Shown here: piece after piece, positions 34,320-45,797 of the stretch | How positions within the stretch are numbered: the first letter of the stretch is position 1 | Layout: each line of letters opens with the position of its first letter | NCBI GenBank assembly: GCA_008360955.1 | Contig: LUCM01005081.1 | Coordinates: 54,500-118,499 of the forward strand | Direction: 5' to 3' | Origin: Fasciolopsis buskii | Taxonomy: Eukaryota; Platyhelminthes; Trematoda; Plagiorchiida; Fasciolidae | Length of the DNA stretch: 64,000 nucleotides | The notes under the pieces: model-generated | Told to the model about the DNA's origin: nothing | The model's input: only the letters and a program-made list of their open reading frames with translations | Database searches by the model: none | Made by a program: the position numbers and the translations under genes

Positions 34320-34835
34320 ACTTGTAAAGGAACACGAATTTGTTCCTCCGCATTGCCTGTTTGACCAAACACTGACCGCCTGCGTGATCGACATTTGTGT
34401 GTTGCTCACGTACACCTTGCTTACGCGCTCCGGTCAATGTATACTCAACCTGCCGCCGCTTCCAACTGTCATTTCCCAGCCCCGGTCAAGCGTCTGGTTT
34501 GCCAGCATTGCAGTCGTACAAAGCCGAGTGAGGGTGACGCACGAGTGATGCAGGACCGATCGTTCTAACGCAAATTTCGTACTACGTTTGCTTACTCTTA
34601 ACCTTTGTGACCACTTGCGCATCACTCTTGCTCGGCTTTCTACGACTGCAATACTGGCAACCCTGACACTTGACCGGTACAAGGAGAAGACAGTCGAAGG
34701 CGGTAGTATGTTGAGTATATCCTGACAGAGGCGTGTGAGCGGACGTGCTTGAGCAACGCACAAATGGCAACAGCGCTTGGCGGTCAACGTTCAGTTTAAG
34801 AAGCTATGCGGAGGAACAAATCCATGTTCCGCTAC
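34320..34835. repeat. Diverged inverted repeat, arms of about 230 bases
   Basis: Arms 34320-34560 and 34610-34835 are reverse complements with visible divergence. Shared runs include TTTGTTCCTCCGCAT, ATACTCAAC, GCATTGCAGTCGTA and AAAGCCGAG. Both arms encode the same peptide in the same relative frame (PVK..CQ.CSR.KPS..DA.V). The source element is not identified; it lies beside the gypsy remnant. Confidence 0.6.
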
Positions 34836-34929
34836 AGGGGCCTCCTCCTAGAAGACAGTCGGAGATGAGCTTCGATTGGGACTATACGGGACAAGCCTGA
34901 AAGTGGCAAGTGGCTTGGGACTCGGCATT

Positions 34930-35085
34930 GATCGCCAATCGGAAAATTTTAACGTTCTTTTGGTGGTCCCGTGGGTGTCAGTTGTTGGGATCTGAACGTG
35001 CGCCGGAAACCCAACCTGAAAAACACCATTTGAAGGTGAAAGCTGGGGGTGTGATCCCCCGGCCTAGCTGAGTCCGCACACCCCT
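34930..35085 (-). repeat. Candidate 3' LTR piece of the gypsy remnant
   Basis: On the minus strand a purine-rich run GGGCGGGCAGGGG is followed by TGTGCGGACTCAGCTAGG. This resembles a polypurine tract next to an LTR start. It resembles 36880-37015 in the same orientation (ACCCAACCTGAAAAACACC versus ACCCAAACTGAAAATTACC, and CGATGTGCGC at the far end). The LTR assignment is inferred. Confidence 0.35.
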
Positions 35086-35502
35086 GCCCGCCCGATGTGC
35101 GCCTGCCAAAACGATGGGTCTGACCGCGGCCCACACCTACGGGTCTCACCTTCGTTCAAAATATTCGCCAGGCGGGGTTGAAGATCAGTGTCTGGCCTCG
35201 AGTACTCTTCGTCTTCTGGTGCACGCATGATGTCGATCATGGGACCGATGACTGTCTTGCCGGCGTCCTTGGAATCGCCTCGGCCCTGGGATTCTTCTGA
35301 GAGAGGATAAGACAAAGACGAACTGGAGGAAACAGTGCTCATGAGCACCGGTGGATGTTCGATTTGGTGGCGGGCACCTAACATCGGTCGGTGCTGCCCT
35401 TTTCGTTTTACCACGGGGGCGGCATGTCCATCGGAGCATAAATTATCGCGGCAAACATACCATCGTGTTCACTATAGCTATGCACTCACGACGGGAGTGT
35501 AT

Positions 35503-36830
35503 TCAACCATCTAATATAAAAATGGCAACAAAAACAGAGAAACGAACGGGTTGTCTTACCTTGTGGAGGCTACGGCTGCCTGGCATATCCGGAACTTCGG
35601 ATGTGAGTGGTGGTGTTGTGGCCTCATCCTCACCCGCAGTCTCCACGGACGGCGCTGGTAATTGCTGGGCCCGACCAGGTTGATGGGACTCATGAGATAA
35701 AACGAGCCAGTCGTTAGACCTGCAATCCATGGTGGCAGGTTTGATACGATCGATGGACACCGTGTAGTGTCGGCTGGCAATGTCCAAAATGAACGTTTGA
35801 AGACCGCTTCTTGCCCCGCGAAACGGACTGGTATACGGTAGTTGTAGTGATGATCGGGCACCATCGGCACGGAAGAAAACGTGCGTTGAAGTATTCAGGT
35901 CGGTTAGAATGTGCCGCGAAGGTCGTTGGTTCCGCGGTGGATTAGCACGATGCATTCCCATGTGTTTTGCGAGACGTTTTGCACAGTCACCAGGTGCGCG
36001 GGTCTCGATGGGGACACCAGCTCCCCGGTGAGAGGGGGGCGGAGCGTGCAAACAAACACAAGCATGTTCGGTGTAGTGCGCACTTCTTCGCTGACAGAAT
36101 TACAAAGGGTTAAAAGAGCTAACGGCAGTATTACGCCCCATGGGGAGGGGGCGGCCCCGGCCAGCAGACCAGCTTCCAGCTGCCAGTAAAATTTTTCCAC
36201 CAGACCGTTAGCTTGCGGGTGGCAGGAGATCGTTCTAATATGCTCAAATCCAAGTGTTTTAATCATATTTGAAAATGCCCCGTCGAAATGTGAGCCGCGG
36301 TCGGTGGTCATTACAGGGGCAACCAAATATGCATACTCAACCTGCCAAGAGGGCTTTTGCAGCCTCTTCTGACGTAGGGCAGGGAATTGGTATGGCCTGT
36401 GACCAGCAAGCAAAGAGGTGTACACAGGTGGGCATGTAGACGTAGACCACGAGATCAGCGAGTACGTGGAGAAAATGTGTCTCGGTTTCCGGGACAGTAG
36501 CCAGCGGAGCCCTAGTATGTCGATGAACTTTTGCTCCCTGACATTGGAGACAGGCACGGGACCACTGGCGTACGTCACGTTTGACGGTGAACCACGCGAA
36601 ACGGTTTTTCGTTAGCCTCACCGAAGCAGCCACATCCGAGGTTGTGTAATGTCAGAAATGTGGTATGACGGTGAGCTGCCGGAACCACCGGCCTTGGAGG
36701 ACCTCACGATAAGTCTCGAAGAATTGTATTCTGCGAAGCTATGATAAGTACAACCGCTTCGTTTAAGAGCTATCTCGTCGAAATTTGTAAATATCAGGAT
36801 CCAAGTCAATGTTGGGTTTTGGAGATAAAC
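35503..36830 (-). pseudogene. Ty3/gypsy pol remnant: integrase and C-terminal tail
   Basis: Minus-strand frames give, in order: a spacer ending SSRLIVRSSKAGGSG; the zinc-binding part RACLQCQGAKVHRHTRAPL; the core with FLHVLADLV (first D), TTDRGSHFDG (second D), CHPQANGLVEKFYWQL (the catalytic E); and a tail LQLPYTSPFRGARSGLQTF...YTVSIDRIKPA, a GPY/F-type module. The frame shifts near 36345 and again near 36050, so it is dead. The CQ.AKVHRHT wording matches flatworm CsRn1/Boudicca-like integrases as I know them. Gag, protease, RT and RNase H are absent. Confidence 0.85.
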
Positions 36831-36879
36831 GAAGCTGGTGTATACGAGAAGGTGCCAGAACTCAAGGGTGCACGTGGAG

Positions 36880-37015
36880 CATTGGGATATGAGGGTTGTT
36901 ACCACAACAGTGCTAATGGGTGGGGATGACAGAGTGCTGGTCACCCAAACTGAAAATTACCGTTGAGGGGTGAACGCGGGCGGTGTGAACCGCCAACCTA
37001 GTTGTAGCCGCACAA
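36880..37015 (-). repeat. Candidate 5' LTR piece of the gypsy remnant
   Basis: A diverged direct copy of 34930-35085 on the other side of the pol remnant (shared pattern CACCCAAACTGAAAATTACC, GGTGTGAACCGCC, CCTAGTTGTAGCCGCACA). If both are LTRs, the interior lost gag to RNase H. An unrelated repeat present twice is the alternative. Confidence 0.3.
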
Positions 37016-38394
37016 AGCTGCAGCCGAGCTGCCTGCTCGATGTGCGCGGTGTATTTGACCGCGCCCCGCACTGTTGTTATAAAGTCAGTGTTCTCGGGTG
37101 GTTGATGAAAGGGGAGGAATATAGTGTGGGCAGGACGATCCTTGTACCAGGTTTCACAGCGTGAATAATCCAAGGCGGGCGGAAGCCGCGGTAACCAGAG
37201 TGGAAGGCCATTGTATATAATCAAGCAGATTTTGACGGCCTAGAACAAAAAGAAAAGGAATGGGCGACGTTCTGGCATCGCCGCCAGGTACGAATTAAGA
37301 GGCGCTCAATCGTGGAGGCCGCTCAAAATGAAAAATTACAGACTTAGAGTTCAGTCTAAAAATGATGACTGATTCTGTCCGCGGTCCAGTTTAATAAATG
37401 TCGATAGGTGTCCGGGCTGATCCAGCATGTGGATTGTCTATGCACATAAGTAGAGCAGAACCATTTTGTATTTGGTGGGATTTTGGACAAGAACAACTGC
37501 AGTGCATGTGAAGTACAAAATTGGTTGTAAGAGGCACAGTGGCCCCGGGAGCTGACCAAATTCATGGTGTACAAATCATGAAGTATAGTTTAGTCTAGGA
37601 GGTCATGCCGCTTAAGCCAAGGAATTGGTCAGGACTAGGGAGGTGATGAATGTAAACTGTCACAGGGAAGAACAAAAACCACTCAGGATCCTTTGTTCCC
37701 GAGGGTTTCAAGTTTTGCATCAAAGCTGGTCGATCATTTGCCATGATTATGCAATCACCTTTTGGGACTTATTATCAGTCGTTTACTGCGGGTCATTTCC
37801 TGTTTAAGTGCACCAAAGGCTCGTATAATTGGTGCAGGCTCTAGCTGGAGAACAATAGCGAACGTCGCTGTATGGCTGGATTCCTTGAAAATCGGAAGTG
37901 TTATATGAGAGACGGTAACGCTAAACTGAGAGGACGAAGACCAATGTGGACGCGGCAGTGGGACGGATATGAGTCATTGCTAGACTGGACGTCATGTGAG
38001 ATGGATAAGACTGGCATTTGACAATGATAAAGAGTCAATGCAATGCTGGAGTTGAAACCGAGGGATGTAGTCAAGGTTGCGCTAGGCTACCTAAGGGTGG
38101 AAATGTTATGAAGAATTGTAGACGGAGAGACAATGGAACTCTCAAGTATGCTCAGTGAACTCATGCAGCTGGGAGCGGACTAGAATGGGAGATATGACGA
38201 GAACAAAATGCAATCGTGCAGGAAGTACAATAAGTATTTCAATACAAACGCCACGAATGACCAGCGTGTTATCATTTTGATGTCGCGGTTTCTGGGTAAG
38301 ATTACGAAAGTTGTGGGAAGGTGGGTTTTCATGCCATCCCAGCGGAATTAATAATAGTGCTCCAGGCAGTCTTAACGGTTCTATCCAGGATTAG
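37016..38394. other. Unclassified, no gene recognised
   Basis: No motif was recognised. The end at about 38321-38394 (FHAIPAELIIVLQAVLTVL) might be old LINE linker sequence on the plus strand, but this is weak. Confidence 0.3.
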
Positions 38395-40274
38395 GGAAAA
38401 GATTGTTAAAGAACAGCTGGTTAACTTCCTTACCACTCACAACCTTATCAACCCCCCCCCCAATACGGATTCCTCAGGGGCCGATCCTGCCTCACCTGTC
38501 AGTTTGACTTCCTAAATTTGATTTCCCAAACTGTTGATTCCCACCGGTCGATGCTCATAATCTTCCTGGAAATGTCCAAGGCGTTTGACCGCGTTTCGCA
38601 CCTCCGACTTCTGACCGAAATTAAGAATTATAGAATTGGAAATCCCATCTTATCTTGGCTATCATCCTACCTTTCCGATCGCTTTCAGGTAGTCAATATT
38701 AACGGTTGTTTTTCCCAGCCCTGTACTATTACCAGTGGGGTCATTCAGGGGATCGTCGTAGGTCCTCTCCTATTCCTGTTATACATAAATGTTATGTTTA
38801 AAGTTATTCGTCATGGCACACCATTCCTGTTTGCTGATGATATTAAAATGATCTACACTTTTGAGGCTGGTTTATTTAGCTCTAATGTTGCACTTATCAA
38901 TGAGAACCTAGAGTCGCTTGATAACTGGTGTTCCAAGTGGCTTATGAAGTTCTCTGCTGACAAAGTTCTCTATTTACATATAAATGCCATGTTACTCCGG
39001 GCGCCCTCTCCATAAACGGCATGCCAATTCTTGTATCACACACAATTAGGGACTTTGGGTCAGCCCCACCCACTAGCACTGTTGTGGCAGGCAACACTCT
39101 AGCTCCTAGGTTCACATGCACCATTTTATACTGGCTTCATGCTCCTTCCCAAAATTTTTCTGCCAAAACCGTACAAAACGATCTCAGGAAGGAGAGTATT
39201 TTATTGTTATCTGACATAAACTAACTTTCACAGTGCATCTTGACATTCGAAAACAGCTGAGGACCGTCATTTTTCATCAACCGCTATTCTGGTCTACGGA
39301 ATTTGACAATAGACCGACGCTGTTGGTAACAGTTCTCCACACGAGTCCACCAGACGTTGTCTCATTTGATTCCGGTTATCCTTTTTCTTTTCTAACCCCT
39401 CCTTCATCTCTGGACCGAGCTGAAAATCATGAACTAATAATTGCTCAAAACAAACCCCGTATATTAGTCTTACGGTTACAAAATTCCCATCCCGTGTAGC
39501 AGCTTTCCTTGCTCAGCGGACTGTGATTTCAGACATTTTAAGTTTTATACTGCCTTTTTTCATATCCAGTCTGGTTTTCACTCATCTCCATTCTGTTATC
39601 ACATCCATATTGATCCTCATCTCCACCATATAACCCTCTTGGTTTCCGAGGCTCCCGGCCAACTAGTGGAGACGGCCATTGCCTTCCAGCCATGTTTTGC
39701 GCCCGCGATACGCACCTTTCGTGCATCCAAACATAGTATTACTTGCAGTGCAGGATTGGTAATCAGTTACAGAAAAATCTTTGCGAATCATTATCTATCC
39801 TTGATTTAAAAGTCGAAACCTCGTGCTCAGCACATCACATTGCCCATTATGATCTTCTGAGCAAAAACACATTGCATTTTATGTTTGGTTTCTGTTTTCC
39901 TTGTCTGCACTGTGCGTTCCTTGCCCAATTTTGATCTGGCCTTGCACATTACTCTTGTTTAACGAGAAATATACAAAAACAAACAAACCTTTCAAAATAC
40001 CTAAGGTCGCCCTCACCCCCTCTCCTTTCGACTTATATTATTCGTATTTTCCGTGCATCATCTATGTAAAAACTTGATCTCGTCTTGCGCATGCTTCTCG
40101 AAAATCGAGAAATGTACATTATTATTGTTATTATTATTACAATACTCCTGCTTTTTCAACTTTCACGAGCAGGCCCACCATCAGACCGCTGTAGCTAAAA
40201 GAACTGCTACAATGAACTTAAAGTCATTCTGCACTCAAAACTACAAAAGTATCACCTTCAAGTCCCACGCTAGG
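38395..40274 (+). repeat. Left arm of a near-perfect 1.88-kb inverted repeat (LINE RT)
   Basis: The arm is the reverse complement of 41719-43599, 1880 against 1881 bases, with a C10 versus G11 run (38452-38461 versus 43532-43542) and few substitutions (for example RVSHLRLL versus RVSHFRLL). It contains the LINE RT blocks MSKAFDRVSH (motif A), SGVIQGIVVGPLLFLLYINV (motif B) and FADDIKMIY (motif C). The one-base loss in the C run splits the frame into 38321-38515 and 38518-39015. The flanks outside the arm do not continue the element, so this arm looks like the copy. Confidence 0.92.
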
Positions 40275-41058
40275 GCTGCAAATTGCTGAGTGTGGAGCAA
40301 GGTTGTCATGGTTGTCTCAAACTATCTGAAGGAAATTTGTGAACCTTCGGATATGGAACTCCCAAAAATAGTGATTATATTTACAGACGGATGGCGGTAA
40401 GCTGTACTGGGAGGTGCGTCAAATGGGAGATTTGTATAAGAACACTTCTTAAGTACACTAGCCAAGAATGTTCTCTATACCGTCATTTTTGCTGTCGCAG
40501 CTTTTGATCCTAGTCAGCAGTACGGATGGGGAATATGAGGTGTACACGCCGTTCCGGAGACAGTAGTAATCGCGGTTTTAGCCAATTGCAAAAATGCGAG
40601 TTAAGATATCCAGTGCCGTAATTGGCGTAGTTTCGGTTGAACGGGCCAGAACTCGAGCGCCAGTTCTAGCTAACAGATTCCTAGCAGGAATGATAGGATA
40701 GCAGATTTTGAATCACCATTGCGAGGACAGAACCTGTAACAGCGTGTCTACTCCAGGTGCGAGATCTGAAACACAAGAGAGAAGCAGTTTGGCCTGGGTG
40801 CCAGCTTGGAGTTATAGTGATCATTGAATCGCGACAACATACCTGTAATATAGTGCATCTGTTCCGTAAAATGTGGTAACTAGAAGTGAGCTGTTAAGGG
40901 TTTCGGGATGCCAGGAACGATCTATTCAGCCCTGCAAAGCCAATGAAGAGGATAAGATGACGTGAGACGCGAGGAGTACAAGGGCTGAATGTGTTTAAAA
41001 TCACGGAATGTGATGAGAGCATGGATCCCTCAAAAGGTACCTTGACAATTTCGTCAGC
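40275..41058. other. Spacer of the inverted repeat, no gene recognised
   Basis: No motif was seen. The part next to 41059 may be the 3' untranslated region of the minus-strand LINE. Confidence 0.3.
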
Positions 41059-44000
41059 CTACATCGGGAGAAGCTGAAGAGCTAGTTGCTTAAGCCACTG
41101 GTTCAGAGGTACATTACTACAAGGGAGGTCAAAAAGTGCATCAGCATGGACATGCGAGAAAGTGAGGAAGTGGAGGTGAGGCCGAATCCCAGATGATGAT
41201 CTCGGCAAAGATTCGGTCATGAACACATGTTGGATGGCCTCGTCTGGTCCAATGTTAGCTCGTGTCAAGTTAATTAAGAGCGGAACATCCATTAACCTTG
41301 CCAGCTGGACTTTGAATTGGGCCAAATTTGGACGCTACCGCAGGTAACTAGGGAGTTTGTTCTACAGTTTAGCGTGAGCAACTGTGAAGAACTTAACCCT
41401 TGTCGATAGCTGAGTCAGGGGTATTCGTTCCGAGTAGTATCTGGTAAGAAGCAGATGCGGGGGACTACTAGCTTCGTGCGTGACGATTGTAGTAGAGTGG
41501 ACATTATTACGGCAAAGATTAAAGAGAAATGCAAAGCTTAATTTGACTCGGCGAAGCCATATTGGTTCAAATCCAAGCAGCTGGCATCTGGCCCTATGGT
41601 TTAGGCTAGAATAAAGACCTAGGAAATTTCTAGTGAATGTATGCCGCGAATTATTGATTGCAATTCGATCGACTTTACGCATATGCGAGAAGATAATCGA
41701 GCGGCACTCTAGGTAGGGCCTAGCGTGGGACTTGAAGGTGATACTTTTGTAGTTTTGAGTGCAGAATGACTTTAAGTTCATTGTAGCAGTTCTTTTAGCT
41801 ACAGCGGTCTGATGGTGGGCCTGCTCGTGAAAGTTGAAAAAGCAGGAGTATTGTAATAATAATAACAATAATAATGTACATTTCTCGATTTTCGAGAAGC
41901 ATGCGCAAGACGAGATCAAGTTTTTACATAGATGATGCACGGAAAATACGAATAATATAAGTCGAAAGGAGAGGGGGTGAGGGCGACCTTAGGTATTTTG
42001 AAAGGTTTGTTTGTTTTTGTATATTTCTCGTTAAACAAGAGTAATGTGCAAGGCCAGATCAAAATTGGGCAAGGAACGCACAGTGCAGACAAGGAAAACA
42101 GAAACCAAACATAAAATGCAATGTGTTTTTGCTCAGAAGATCATAATGGGCAATGTGATGTGCTGAGCACGAGGTTTCGACTTTTAAATCAAGGATAGAT
42201 AATGATTCGCAAAGATTTTTCTGTAACTGATTACCAATCCTGCACTGCAAGTAATACTATGTTTGGATGCACGAAAGGTGCGTATCGCGGGCGCAAAACA
42301 TGGCTGGAAGGCAATGGCCGTCTCCACTAGTTGGCCGGGAGCCTCGGAAACCAAGAGGGTTATATGGTGGAGATGAGGATCAATATGGATGTGATAACAG
42401 AATGGAGATGAGTGAAAACCAGACTGGATATGAAAAAAGGCAGTATAAAACTTAAAATGTCTGAAATCACAGTCCGCTGAGCAAGGAAAGCTGCTACACG
42501 GGATGGGAATTTTGTAACCGTAAGACTAATATACGGGGTTTGTTTTGAGCAATTATTAGTTCATGATTTTCAGCTCGGTCCAGAGATGAAGGAGGGGTTA
42601 GAAAAGAAAAAGGATAACCGGAATCAAATGAGACAACGTCTGGTGGACTCGTGTGGAGAACTGTTACCAACAGCGTCGGTCTATTGTCAAATTCCGTAGA
42701 CCAGAATAGCGGTTGATGAAAAATGACGGTCCTCAGCTGTTTTCGAATGTCAAGATGCACTGTGAAAGTTAGTTTATGTCAGATAACAATAAAATACTCT
42801 CCTTCCTGAGATCGTTTTGTACGGTTTTGGCAGAAAAATTTTGGGAAGGAGCATGAAGCCAGTATAAAATGGTGCATGTGAACCTAGGAGCTAGAGTGTT
42901 GCCTGCCACAACAGTGCTAGTGGGTGGGGCTGACCCAAAGTCCCTAATTGTGTGTGATACAAGAATTGGCATGCCGTTTATGGAGAGGGCGCCCGGAGTA
43001 ACATGGCATTTATATGTAAATAGAGAACTTTGTCAGCAGAGAACTTCATAAGCCACTTGGAACACCAGTTATCAAGCGACTCTAGGTTCTCATTGATAAG
43101 TGCAACATTAGAGCTAAATAAACCAGCCTCAAAAGTGTAGATCATTTTAATATCATCAGCAAACAGGAATGGTGTGCCATGACGAATAACTTTAAACATA
43201 ACATTTATGTATAACAGGAATAGGAGAGGACCTACGACGATCCCCTGAATGACCCCACTGGTAATAGTACAGGGCTGGGAAAAACAACCGTTAATATTGA
43301 CTACCTGAAAGCGATCGGAAAGGTAGGATGATAGCCAAGATAAGATGGGATTTCCAATTCTATAATTCTTAATTTCGGTCAGAAGTCGGAAGTGCGAAAC
43401 GCGGTCAAACGCCTTGGACATTTCCAGGAAGATTATGAGCATCGACCGGTGGGAATCAACAGTTTGGGAAATCAAATTTAGGAAGTCAAACTGACAGGTG
43501 AGGCAGGATCGGCCCCTGAGGAATCCGTATTGGGGGGGGGGGTTGATAAGGTTGTGAGTGGTAAGGAAGTTAACCAGCTGTTCTTTAACAATCTTTTCCA
43601 TAGGCCTTGATATCTTTGGAGCGTGATTGACGGAACGATGTTTTTCAATTTCATGCAGAGATCCTAGTTTTTGTTTTGGAACAAAAACGCAGGTCTTCCT
43701 TTGCGACGGAAATTAGCGACGTACATGTAGGGCGCGAACAGATTTAGAACGATCGAACAAATATGTGGACCAGCGGTGCGAATTAGCACTGGTGGGATGC
43801 CATCTTGACCGGCTCTGTGGAATGGCCTGGCATATTTCATCACTGTGATGATGCCAGCAACGTTGAGTGAAATGGAGGATAATCTAACCGAAGCTAACAT
43901 CGGGTGGATTTCGGGATGTGGCCGACTATCCTTTATGAGATCGGAGAAAAAATATATCCTGAATGCTTTTGAGATCTCTGCAGGGGACTCTGTACGTAAG

Positions 44001-45110
44001 CTGGTAAATATGATGAAATTCGTGATAGCTGAATAATTGGGTTGCAAGCGGGCTTTGAAAATGCTGGGAGTTTTTCGAACTGGGCTGGGCGACCCGAGAG
44101 CCAGCATTTTCTGCATTTTTAAACTTAGTTCGGACTCCATAAGAAAGTCTTGTTGCAAGCGGTTGACTTGTACTACAAGCGGGAATTTTCCCCTTTTTTG
44201 AAGACTTTCTGAGCCCTCAAAAGTTTCGTCTGGAGCCGAGAATTCCTACTGGGCTTCGTGGTTTTATGTTTAGTGGTCGGATTGGACAGACGAATAATAG
44301 TAAAAACAAGTTTTTCGCAAAGGTCGTCTGCCGCTCTTTGCGGGTCAGACGACGAAAAGAAGCCGGACCAATTAAGGGCTTGCAGGGCATCAGGGATTTT
44401 GTCCCAGAGAGTCGACACAGGAAAAGACAGCATGGTGATTACACATGGGTGAGGAAGTTTTGTTACGGAGAGGGGAGCCACACGTGACCATCTTGTGGTC
44501 ATTTCCAGGGAAGAGTTTTAGTGCTGAAACCTTAATATTAGGACAGCTATGCGTAAAAATTAGGTCTAATATAGTACGGAACTTTGTGGACAAGATTACA
44601 TTCTGAGTCCATCCTACAGCGTGCGTTTCAGAAACAAAGTCGATTTGGGTAGGTGGATAAAGAGGACCAACAAATTTCAGGGGCACTGAATTCACCTGGA
44701 GTTATCTTGCGGCCGGAGTGGAGACCAGAAAGATAAAAGAAGGCCTGGGTGAGACGAGAAACGTCAGAACTGTTGAATTTTGGTGGTCGGTATACACATT
44801 CTAGGTGTATTGGGAACTCGGCTAGTTGTATCAGAAGCCAAATGGTGTCAGGGATAGAATCAAGGAGTGGTTGATGGGGAACGGAAGCTTTGTGTATCTG
44901 CCTCACTTAGGCTAGGCAACCACCTCCTCTACTATTTGATCTACTGATATTTTAGGGCGTGTAACCCGCCAACGAAAAAGACGGAGTGGAGCTTTGGTCT
45001 ATTAGCCAAGTCTCTATTATGAAGATAATATCGCTACCTTACTTTATGGGTCAGTGAACGGAAGTTCAGGAGGAGTAGGGAACATTCACTGGAACACTTA
45101 AATTCACTTG
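41059..45110 (-). pseudogene. LINE ORF2: endonuclease, RT and C-terminal part
   Basis: Read on the minus strand from high to low coordinates: SLLLLNFRSLTHKV (start of the endonuclease, about 45090); a shifted frame with IIETWLIDQSSTPSFSLAGY (about 44990-45040); PIHLECVYRPPKFNSSDVSR (about 44800); GEFSAPEICWS (GDFN-like); LDLIFTHSCPN and FPGNDHKMV; the linker HRAGQDGIPPVLIR (43800); then the RT in frame 42978-43601 with YGFLRGRSC, MSKAFDRVSH, SGVIQGIVVGPLLF and FADDIKMIY; and in frame 41362-41940 the C-terminal RPYLECRSIIFSHMRKVDRI and ARCQLLGFEPIWLRRVKLSF. A jockey/CR1-type LINE is inferred. Between the RT palm and C-terminus the frame is broken and low-similarity DNA intervenes. Together with the upstream ORF1 the element is about 5.5 kb. 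Confidence 0.88.
41719..43599 (-). repeat. Right arm of the 1.88-kb inverted repeat
   Basis: This arm is embedded in a LINE that continues naturally on both sides: the endonuclease and linker before it, the RPYLEC..RRVKLSF C-terminus after it. It carries the unbroken RT frame of 207 codons. The spacer to the left arm is 1444 bases. It is therefore probably the parental copy. Confidence 0.92.
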
Positions 45111-45262
45111 ATATCCAAAAGGTGGGTTAGGCGGGGTTCAAATAAGCAAGGGATACATTAGGGGTTCGGATAGTGCATAGCCGTGACAAGGGAGAAAATT
45201 CAACATTTAGCTATACTGGTAGGCGAGGGACAGTCATTGTTGAGGTATTTGTGGGCTGAAGG

Positions 45263-45735
45263 CTAATGTGATAGAAGCTTGGGAGTTAATGAGCGGGTTG
45301 TCAGAAGATGCCGGTAGGAGGAATGTTGTTTCAGTGGGGTGGGGCAGTGTTGGGTTGTCGAATTGTAAACTTGACAAAGCGGAACTGACAATCTACGGGG
45401 ATGGCGTGGAGGGGGCTGTGGAACATGCCGGAGAAAAAGCCGGTTAGCAGATATGCGCATGATGTTTTGGAATAGGCGTTACTTTTGGAGTTCTCAGGAG
45501 TCAGGAGAGCAGTGTCTTCTGGCTGGGGCAATCGGGGTAAGCGCTGGGTAAGAGTGGGCTGGGAAAGAGTTCTCATGATAGCTTGTGGCTCAAAGAGCGA
45601 AATACAGTTATCTAGAGTTTGCCAGGTAGCCCGGGGGATCCAGGGGTAAATCGTGCAAAGGTTTGAGGATATTGGTAGTTGGGGTGAGGAGCTGGGCGTG
45701 CAGGAGTAGATAGAGGGCATTGGCGTGGCGGGCAT
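45263..45735 (-). pseudogene. Serine/proline-rich LINE ORF1 end (overlapping frames)
   Basis: Minus frames 45331-45735 (134 codons) and 45263-45460 encode proline-, serine- and threonine-rich sequence without a recognised fold. They lie between the ORF1-like frame and the endonuclease of the same LINE, so they are probably ORF1 C-terminus or intergenic spacer broken by an indel. Confidence 0.4.
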
Positions 45736-45797
45736 GCATCCAAATAGGGTTGTCTATTAAGTGGATTAAAGTAGGGAGGATAAGCGGCAGACCCTAA

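Noticed and set aside
38321..38394. Left flank of the inverted repeat as continuation of the LINE
   Set aside because: The matching linker of the right arm (…KHRSVNHAPKISRPMEKIV) is not present; similarity to LINE linkers is too weak.
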